Source: Clostridiales bacterium (lineage in GTDB: Bacteria; Bacillota; Clostridia; Christensenellales; CAG-314). Taken from it: DNA of 37,213 nucleotides. The DNA lies in contig SFEB01000005.1 in the NCBI GenBank assembly GCA_004558105.1, positions 1 to 37,213 on the forward strand. The letters are read 5' to 3'. The notes under the pieces are model-generated. The model was not told the origin of the DNA, did not search any database, and saw only the letters and a program-made list of their open reading frames with translations. A program made the position numbers and the translations under genes. Positions 32,026 to 37,213 of the stretch are shown here, one piece after another (the first letter of the stretch is position 1; each line of letters starts with the position of its first letter).

Positions 32026-33201
32026 TCAGTTTTTAAGATATTTTTTGAGAGTTTTTACCATATCCGTTTTTTCCCACGGGAATTCCTCTCTGCCGAAATG
32101 CCCGTAAGCCGCCGTCGCAGAGTAAACGGGACGCAACAAATCCAGTTTATCGATAATGGCGCGAGGTCTTAAATCAAAGTTTTCAGCCACTATCTCGGAC
32201 AGTTTTTCGTCGGTAACCGCACCCGTGCCGAAAGAATTGATAAAAATGCTCACGGGTTTCGCAATACCGATAGCGTAACTCACCTGCATTTCCACCTTCC
32301 TTGCCAGTCCCGCCGCAACTATATTCTTGCAAATATACCTACACATATACGCGGCGCTTCTGTCTACCTTGGTGGGGTCTTTGCCCGAAAAACATCCGCC
32401 CCCGTGCGCGCAATAACCGCCGTAGGTGTCCACTATTATCTTCCTGCCCGTAAGTCCCGTGTCGCCCATCGGTCCGCCTATGACAAACTTTCCCGTGGGG
32501 TTGACGTAGTACTTTGTATCACGGTCCAACAACCCGGAAGGAATAACCGCCTTGATTACCTCTTCTATCATGTCGCGGCGTAAAGTTTCCTGCTCTACGT
32601 CGGGAGCGTGTTGAGTGGACAAAACGACTGTATCGACGCGCTTGACTTTGTCGCCGTCGTATTCTACCGTTACCTGCGCTTTTCCGTCGGGACGGAGATA
32701 TTCGAAACGCCCGTTTTTGCGAACCTCCGCAAGTTTCATACATATCTTGTTTGCAAGCATATGCGCCAACGGCATCAATTCTTTCGTTTCGTCGCACGCA
32801 AAACCGAACATCATTCCCTGGTCGCCCGCGCCGAACTTGTCGAGGGCATCTCCACCTTGCTTGTACTCCATGCTGTTATCTACGCCGAGGGCAATATCGC
32901 CGCTTTGCTCGTCTATACTCGTCAACACCGCGCACGTGTTGCCGTCAAAACCGTATTTTGCACGCGTATAACCAATCTTTTTTACCGTCTCGCGAACAAT
33001 GGTCGGAATGTCGACGTAACAGTTGGTGCTGATTTCTCCCGCCACCAGTACGCTACCCGTAAAACACATGGTTTCGCACGCAACGCGCGCGTTCTTGTCC
33101 TTAGCTATTAAAGCGTCGAGTATGGCGTCGCTTATCTGATCGCAAATTTTATCGGGATGACCTTCCGTCACGCTCTCGCTCGTAAAAAATCTCTTACTCA
33201 T
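32026..33201 (-). CDS. metK: S-adenosylmethionine synthetase
   Basis: Makes SAM from methionine and ATP in the cytoplasm. The 391-residue protein has FTSESVTEGHPDKICDQISD at the N-terminus, the GAGDQGMMFGFA ATP motif, GGPMGDTGLTGRKIIVDTYG and GGGCFSGKDPTKVDRSAAY. The ribosome-binding site is AAGGAGG. Expression is governed by a SAM-I riboswitch with a terminator in the 266-bp upstream gap, giving feedback by the enzyme's product. The lpd gene ends 18 bp before the metK promoter with no terminator between, so some readthrough is likely, but it too must pass the riboswitch. Confidence 0.98.
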   Translation of the reverse strand: MSKRFFTSESVTEGHPDKICDQISDAILDALIAKDKNARVACETMCFTGSVLVAGEISTNCYVDIPTIVRETVKKIGYTRAKYGFDGNTCAVLTSIDEQSGDIALGVDNSMEYKQGGDALDKFGAGDQGMMFGFACDETKELMPLAHMLANKICMKLAEVRKNGRFEYLRPDGKAQVTVEYDGDKVKRVDTVVLSTQHAPDVEQETLRRDMIEEVIKAVIPSGLLDRDTKYYVNPTGKFVIGGPMGDTGLTGRKIIVDTYGGYCAHGGGCFSGKDPTKVDRSAAYMCRYICKNIVAAGLARKVEMQVSYAIGIAKPVSIFINSFGTGAVTDEKLSEIVAENFDLRPRAIIDKLDLLRPVYSATAAYGHFGREEFPWEKTDMVKTLKKYLKN

Positions 33202-33249
33202 GTTTTTCCTCCTTCGGGGCTATCCCCCTGTACCGTAAACCGCAATCAA

Positions 33250-33279
33250 AAAAGTTCCGCCCGAATGAGCGGAACTTTT
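33250..33279 (-). terminator. Riboswitch-controlled terminator before metK
   Basis: Minus-strand stem AAAAGTTCCGC / GCGGAACTTTT followed by TTG ATTG. Its 5' arm continues into CCGCTC, which is complementary to GAGCGG at the 3' end of the aptamer P1 helix, so antiterminator and terminator compete in the textbook manner. Confidence 0.9.
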
Positions 33280-33298
33280 AATCTCTTAAAAACTGCCG

Positions 33299-33410
33299 CT
33301 CCATCTGCCAGGCTGTCGCCTGCGGAATTTAGCACCGTCTTTGTCGGCAAAAGCCTTCAAAAGGTTGCTGTGTCTTCAACGGGTCCGTCCCTCCGACACT
33401 CTTGATAGAG
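33299..33410 (-). ncRNA. SAM-I (S-box) riboswitch
   Basis: Minus-strand RNA element upstream of metK. Recognisable conserved parts, in order: CTCTATCAAGAGTG (P1 5' side and P2), CGGAGGGACGGACCC, GTTGAAGACACAGCAACC, GGTGCTAAATTCCGCAGG and the closing P1 strand GATGGAG, which pairs with CTCTATC including one G-U. SAM binding stabilises P1, leaving the terminator free and shutting off metK. Confidence 0.95.
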
Positions 33411-33421
33411 TTTACCTAGTA

Positions 33422-33450
33422 TGTATACTACACTTGTTAAGTTTTGTCAA
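33422..33450 (-). promoter_or_regulatory. metK promoter
   Basis: Minus-strand perfect TTGACA (33445-33450), 17-nt spacer, TATACA (33422-33427), ending 12 bases before the riboswitch aptamer. The -35 box lies 18 bp past the lpd stop. Confidence 0.85.
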
Positions 33451-33467
33451 GCGTTTTACGGTTATTT

Positions 33468-34850
33468 TTACAAAGTATGAATTGCCTTACCGACGCTTGC
33501 CATTACGCTTTCGCCTACGCTTTCTTCCACCGTGGGGTGCGGATGAATTGCGCGTTCCATCTGATCGCGCGTCATACCGTTGGAAACGGCGAGAACCAAC
33601 TGACCGAGAATATCGGTAGCTCTGTCGCAGTACAGTACCGCGCCGAGCAACTTGCCCGTCGCCTTTTCAAATACGGTCTTTACAAAACCTCTTTCCTGAC
33701 CGACGATAAGACTTTTTCCGTTTGCGCCCATGGGGAACTTGCCGACTTCCGTCTCAATGCCTTTTTCCGTCGCCTGCGCCTGAGTCATGCCCACGCAAGC
33801 GATTTCCGGCGTGGTGTAAATGCAACTCGGCACGACGCTGAGGTTGGTGTGGTTGACGTTACCGGACAACACGTCCGCAACGTACTCGCCCTGAGCCGCC
33901 GCAAAGTGGGCAAGTTGAATACCGCCTATGCAGTCGCCGACAGCGTAAATATTGTCAACCGAAGTACGGTATTGCTCGTCAACCTTGATACAACCTCTTT
34001 CCGTCACCTGTACGCCTGCCGCCTCAGGATTAAGCCCCGCGATATTCGCCCTACGTCCCGTACTCACTATTACGAGATCGGCGTCTATCGTTTGTTCTCC
34101 CTTTTTGTCGGTAAAGAAAACTCTGTAACCGTTTTCCGTCTTTTCTACCTTGCCGACTGCCGCGTTGAGATTGATGGTTGCGCCTTTTTTCTTTAATGCG
34201 AGAGCGTGTTGCAGACTGACGTCTCTGTCAACGGTAGCGAGGATACGGTCCATAAATTCTACGATTGTGACCTTTTTGCCGAGAGCCAGAAGAATTTCCG
34301 CAAACTCGACGCCGATAACTCCGCCGCCCACTATAACGATATTGTCGGGGATTTCGTTTTCGCCTTCCAGCAAGTAATCGCTGTTAACGCAGTACTCCAT
34401 ACCTTCTATTTTCAAAGTCGCCGGTACGCTGCCGGTAGAAATAAGTATATTTTCGGCGGTTATTTTTTCTTCGCCGACCGAAACGGTATGCGAGTCCACG
34501 AAACTTGCCTTGCCGTTAAACAACGCGACCTTTCTTGCCGACAAAAGTTTTTCAACGCCCGTGCGGAGTTTCGTTACCACCAGATCGCGACGCGCGTAAA
34601 CCTTACTCAGGTCGTATCCGACCTGACCGTCGACCGTAACGCCGTACTCTGCCGCTTCTTTTGCGGAATTAAGCACTTCCGCCGTGTGCAACAACGCCTT
34701 GGTGGGAATACAACCGCGGTTAAGACATGTTCCGCCTACTTTGCATTGCTCTGCGAGAGCAACTTTTTTACCGTTCTGAGCCGCACGGATAGCGGCAGAA
34801 TAGCCTGCGGGGCCGCCGCCCAGTATCATTAAGTCAAATTGATAATCCAT
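33468..34850 (-). CDS. lpd: Dihydrolipoyl dehydrogenase
   Basis: FAD flavoprotein that reoxidises dihydrolipoyl groups with NAD+. The 460-residue protein has an FAD-binding GGGPAGYSAAIRAAQNG (11-27), the redox disulphide GGTCLNRGCIPTK (C42 and C47), the NAD-binding VGGGVIGVEFAEIL and the C-terminal HPHPTVEE with catalytic His-Glu. There is no N-terminal lipoyl domain. It follows lplA by 28 bp, and both serve a lipoyl-dependent complex (pyruvate or acetoin dehydrogenase, or glycine cleavage) whose E2 or GcvH is not encoded in the window. Confidence 0.96.
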   Translation of the reverse strand: MDYQFDLMILGGGPAGYSAAIRAAQNGKKVALAEQCKVGGTCLNRGCIPTKALLHTAEVLNSAKEAAEYGVTVDGQVGYDLSKVYARRDLVVTKLRTGVEKLLSARKVALFNGKASFVDSHTVSVGEEKITAENILISTGSVPATLKIEGMEYCVNSDYLLEGENEIPDNIVIVGGGVIGVEFAEILLALGKKVTIVEFMDRILATVDRDVSLQHALALKKKGATINLNAAVGKVEKTENGYRVFFTDKKGEQTIDADLVIVSTGRRANIAGLNPEAAGVQVTERGCIKVDEQYRTSVDNIYAVGDCIGGIQLAHFAAAQGEYVADVLSGNVNHTNLSVVPSCIYTTPEIACVGMTQAQATEKGIETEVGKFPMGANGKSLIVGQERGFVKTVFEKATGKLLGAVLYCDRATDILGQLVLAVSNGMTRDQMERAIHPHPTVEESVGESVMASVGKAIHTL

Positions 34851-34878
34851 TTTTTACCTCTCTGTGAGAATTTTTTCT

Positions 34879-35859
34879 CTAATTATTATCGTTATCGTCG
34901 TTTTGCTCTTGCAACAGACTTAAGACGTCCGTCAGCTTCCCGTCGGTCAAAAGCATACCGTCGGTCTTTTTACCGATAAAAAATTCTTGCGCTCTTTTGC
35001 AAATTTCGGTATCCAGACTGTCCGAAAAAACCAACAGGTCGGTCAATACTCCGTCCCCGTCTTTAACGAACGCCACCTGCGTAGTGCCCCAATCAAAACG
35101 TTTACTGCGACAAACGTAGTTTTTGTCCGCTACTCTGCCGAGCGTCCACTCGTTGCTTCTGAGCAACTTTTCAGTATCCTCCTGCCCGTTCCACGGATAT
35201 TCGTCAGGATTCATTTCAACGCACTTTGCGTCGAAAACCTTTCCGCATACGTCGCGGATGGACTCCGCTACCTTTTCTGCCGTCAGATCGGGACAGATTG
35301 TAGCAAGATTGACTACTCTGCTCGCCACGCTCTTGACTCCTTTTGCGGCAAGTTTTTCTTTGTTTACGGTAAGATACTTCTGCATCTTCGTCACGTCCGT
35401 GTCGATAAGAATAGTACCGTGATGCAGGCATATCCCGTCTTCGGTCAAAAAGGCGTTGCCGCTGAACTTTTTGCCGTCAACCGTGAGGTCGTTTCTCCCG
35501 GATATTTCCGCGTTCACCCCGAACGGCTCCAAAGCGCGCTTTATTACCTCGAAATTCTTCTCAACGCTGTAATTTTCTTTGCTTGCCACGAACGAAAAGT
35601 TGAGATTTTTTATATCGTGATAAACCGCACCTCCGCCCGTAAAACGCCTTACGACTTTACCCCCGTCCGCCAGCAAAAGGTCGAGATTGACCTCGCCGAA
35701 CGCATTCTGGTTTTTACCGATAATGACCGAATGGTCGTTTTGCCATACGTACACGATAACGGCGTCATGCGGACACACTTTTACGAACCTGTATTCCAGC
35801 GCGATATTCTTATATGCGTCCAGGCAATCCGACCTGAAAAATAATACCTTTTTAATCAT
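34879..35859 (-). CDS. lplA: Lipoate-protein ligase A
   Basis: Attaches free lipoate to lipoyl domains via lipoyl-AMP. The 326-residue protein contains the signature RRFTGGGAVYHD (71-82), NLNFSFV, GRNDLTVDGKKFSGNA with the conserved Lys131, and a C-terminal accessory domain with WTLGR and KRFDWGTTQ, so it is the two-domain form able to activate lipoate itself. I place the start at 35859 (MIKKVLFFRSD); the frame is open to 35958 but that part is intergenic. It heads the lplA-lpd pair, implying that the organism scavenges lipoate. Confidence 0.94.
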   Translation of the reverse strand: MIKKVLFFRSDCLDAYKNIALEYRFVKVCPHDAVIVYVWQNDHSVIIGKNQNAFGEVNLDLLLADGGKVVRRFTGGGAVYHDIKNLNFSFVASKENYSVEKNFEVIKRALEPFGVNAEISGRNDLTVDGKKFSGNAFLTEDGICLHHGTILIDTDVTKMQKYLTVNKEKLAAKGVKSVASRVVNLATICPDLTAEKVAESIRDVCGKVFDAKCVEMNPDEYPWNGQEDTEKLLRSNEWTLGRVADKNYVCRSKRFDWGTTQVAFVKDGDGVLTDLLVFSDSLDTEICKRAQEFFIGKKTDGMLLTDGKLTDVLSLLQEQNDDNDNN

Positions 35860-35883
35860 AATTTCTCTAATTTTACCACCACT

Positions 35884-35912
35884 ATTTTTCCACAACAAAC
35901 CCGTCTTGTCAA
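35884..35912 (-). promoter_or_regulatory. lplA-lpd promoter
   Basis: Minus-strand perfect TTGACA (35907-35912), 17-nt spacer, weak AAAAAT -10 (35884-35889), 24 bp before the lplA start. Divergent from the HAD gene promoter. Confidence 0.6.
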
Positions 35913-35975
35913 TCGTTTTCAAGGACTTAAAAAAATATTTTTCGGAGTATCCCGACATTCTTTTTTATAAAACAG

Positions 35976-36004
35976 TTGAAAAACCACGGTCACTGTGTTA
36001 AAAT
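35976..36004 (+). promoter_or_regulatory. Promoter of the HAD phosphatase gene
   Basis: TTGAAA (35976-35981), 17-nt spacer, TAAAAT (35999-36004); GAGGT ribosome-binding site and ATG follow. Confidence 0.75.
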
Positions 36005-36021
36005 GATTGTCGAGGTAAAAT

Positions 36022-36891
36022 ATGAAGAATGAAAAAACCGTCGTTGCGATAATGTACGACTTTGACAATACCCTTTCCACAACGGATATGCAGGAATTCG
36101 ACTTTATCCCCCGTCTTGGCATGACTGCGGACGAATTCTGGACAGAAGCCAACGGCTACGCCAAACGCCACCACATGGACGGGATTCTCGCCGTTATGTA
36201 TATGATGCTGCAAAAGTCGAAAGGCACCGACCTTTGCACCCGTGCGAGTTTAAAAGACTGCGGCAAAAACGTTCGTTTTTACGACGGCGTCGAAACCTGG
36301 TTCGACCGTATAAACGACTTCGCCGCCGAACAAGGCGTACAGGTAGAACATTATATTATCAGCAGCGGAATAAAACCCATGATCGAAGGCAGTAAAATAG
36401 GAAAGTATTTTAAAGAAATTTACGCCTGCGATTACGTCTACGACCAACACGGGTATCCGCTCTGGCCGTCTATCGCCGTCAATTACACCAGCAAAGTTCA
36501 GTTTTTATACCGTATTCACAAGGGCGTTTTCGACGTGAGCGAAGACGACAAACTCAACGGTTTCACCCCCGAAGAAGAAAAACACGTTTCTTTTGCCAAC
36601 ATGGTATACATAGGCGACGGAATGACGGACATTCCCTGTATGAAACTTACCCGTCAGAACGGCGGACACAGTATCGGCGTTTACAGACCTCAGGTCGGCA
36701 ATCAATATCTGATAAAAGACGACCGCGTAGACTTTCTCGTTCCTGCGGACTACTCGGCAGGCAGCGAAATAGAACAAATCATGAAAACCATCATACTCAA
36801 ACTCAACGCCGAAAGCCAACTCGAACGCATCACCAAACAACACGCCCAACGAATTCTCGTTCAGGAACAAAAAACCGAAGAACTTTTATAA
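36022..36891 (+). CDS. HAD-superfamily phosphatase (phosphoserine phosphatase-like)
   Basis: A 289-residue cytoplasmic HAD hydrolase. Motif I is MYDFDNTLS (nucleophile Asp13 and Asp15), motif II YIISSG, and motif IV YIGDGMTDIPC; a helical cap lies between motif I and II (FIPRLGMTADEFWTEANGYA on). The overall arrangement is like phosphoserine phosphatases, but the cap and the long C-terminal helix (LNAESQLERITKQHAQRILV) differ, so substrate is not assigned. A lone gene with its own promoter, divergent from lplA. Its expected terminator (aaaaaagcacccgtaa) is cut off at about 36924. Confidence 0.85.
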   Translation: MKNEKTVVAIMYDFDNTLSTTDMQEFDFIPRLGMTADEFWTEANGYAKRHHMDGILAVMYMMLQKSKGTDLCTRASLKDCGKNVRFYDGVETWFDRINDFAAEQGVQVEHYIISSGIKPMIEGSKIGKYFKEIYACDYVYDQHGYPLWPSIAVNYTSKVQFLYRIHKGVFDVSEDDKLNGFTPEEEKHVSFANMVYIGDGMTDIPCMKLTRQNGGHSIGVYRPQVGNQYLIKDDRVDFLVPADYSAGSEIEQIMKTIILKLNAESQLERITKQHAQRILVQEQKTEELL

Positions 36892-36960
36892 ATAAACCAA
36901 ACTACACGAAAAAAGCACCCGTAACCGCGTCACTCTTAGGGATTTTTAAGACATTATAAA

Positions 36961-36984
36961 AGAGTAGCAAAATTTTGCTACTCT
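36961..36984 (-). terminator. Terminator of the HNH endonuclease gene
   Basis: Perfect 24-nt palindrome agagtagcaaaa / ttttgctactct, followed on the minus strand by TTTATAATG. It lies 58 bp after the HNH gene stop. A second dyad (actttgc/gcaaagt) lies at about 37013-37028 in the same AT-rich gap. Confidence 0.65.
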
Positions 36985-37042
36985 TTATTTTTTGCTTTGC
37001 AAAAAAACACGACTTTGCTTGCAAAGTATAGTGTGCTACACT

Positions 37043-37213
37043 TTACTTGTTTCCTTTTGCTCGATTGTGGGTTTTGCACAGCATTTGACAGTTGTCGATA
37101 TTAGTTTCCCCTCCTTTACTCCAAGCAGTAACGTGGTCTGCATCCATCTCATTAAGTTTCCATATTCTTAATTTATTACTGTCATTACCGATAGCGCAAA
37201 GCGGACAATTAGA
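37043..37213 (-). CDS. HNH endonuclease, C-terminal fragment
   Basis: The last 56 codons of a leftward gene that enters from the right edge: SNCPLCAIGNDSNKLRIW, LNEMDADHVTAWSKGGETN and IDNCQMLCKTHNRAKGNK before a TAA stop. This is an HNH nuclease with CxxC pairs (C3/C6, C42/C46) holding a structural zinc, and with the D-H, N and H catalytic residues. This form ends many larger proteins, including DUF262-type and standalone mobile nucleases; which one cannot be seen. The codon usage is richer in A/T third positions (AAT, GAT) than in the neighbouring genes, suggesting acquired DNA or DNA from another organism. Confidence 0.85.
   Translation of the reverse strand, partial: SNCPLCAIGNDSNKLRIWKLNEMDADHVTAWSKGGETNIDNCQMLCKTHNRAKGNK

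Noticed and set aside
1..37213. CRISPR array, tRNA/rRNA genes, insertion sequence or defence system
   Set aside because: I found no regularly spaced repeats, no tRNA-like or rRNA stretch, no transposase and no recognisable defence cluster. The only mobile-type sequence is the HNH fragment at the right end.

Overview
This 37.2 kb window looks like one contig from an uncultured member of the Clostridia (Bacillota). The evidence is a SAM-I riboswitch in front of metK, ComF, RecD2, a DUF1385 (YqhQ) protein, a DUF5685 protein beside a degenerate J-domain protein, VorDABC, and sigma-A-type promoters nearly all with 17-nt spacers. The family-level placement (perhaps a Christensenellales-like gut lineage) is a guess; no rRNA or other marker is present to settle it.

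Layout from left to right. Positions 1 to about 240 carry, on the minus strand, a piece of the C-terminal tRNA-binding domain of methionyl-tRNA synthetase that runs directly into a diacylglycerol-kinase-family gene lacking its normal N-terminus. PlsC follows. Then come uvrC, an ArsR-type regulator, a divergent small membrane peptide gene, and a leftward operon of trpS, a DUF5685 protein, a J-like protein and a membrane protein. Next is a small P-loop protein, followed by the translation-termination block rpmE, yqhQ-prmC fusion, prfA and an aminotransferase (all leftward). Rightward genes occupy 12.8 to 18.5 kb: a zinc-site-degenerate dehydrogenase, a Sel1 protein, mnmA, and an ABC/FtsX exporter pair. 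The leftward block at 18.6 to 23.7 kb (ilvE, vorD, vorA/B, vorB-type TPP subunit, vorC, CoA-transferase) reads as a branched-chain amino acid oxidation operon. After it lies a leftward housekeeping operon, recD2, comF, secA, prfB (with its programmed frameshift) and tsaD. metK under a SAM-I riboswitch, lpd and lplA come next. A HAD phosphatase is the last host gene. The final 290 bp start inside a broken terminator and hold the C-terminus of an HNH endonuclease.

How the genes work together. Two genes make or recycle phosphatidic acid (DAGK, PlsC). RF1, RF2 and their methyltransferase PrmC are all present. IlvE, VorDABC and the CoA-transferase form a complete route from valine, leucine or isoleucine to branched-chain fatty acids with reduced ferredoxin. 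LplA and Lpd serve a lipoyl enzyme that is not in the window.

I do not see an undescribed defence or mobile system. The most interesting items are the junctions at both contig ends, the YqhQ-PrmC fusion, the DUF5685/J-like/membrane gene set with isoprenoid-synthase-like aspartate motifs, the branched-chain amino acid operon, the dehydrogenase without catalytic zinc ligands, and two repair genes (uvrC, recD2) whose promoters predict leaderless mRNAs. All positions were worked out by eye; no alignment, folding or database search was run.
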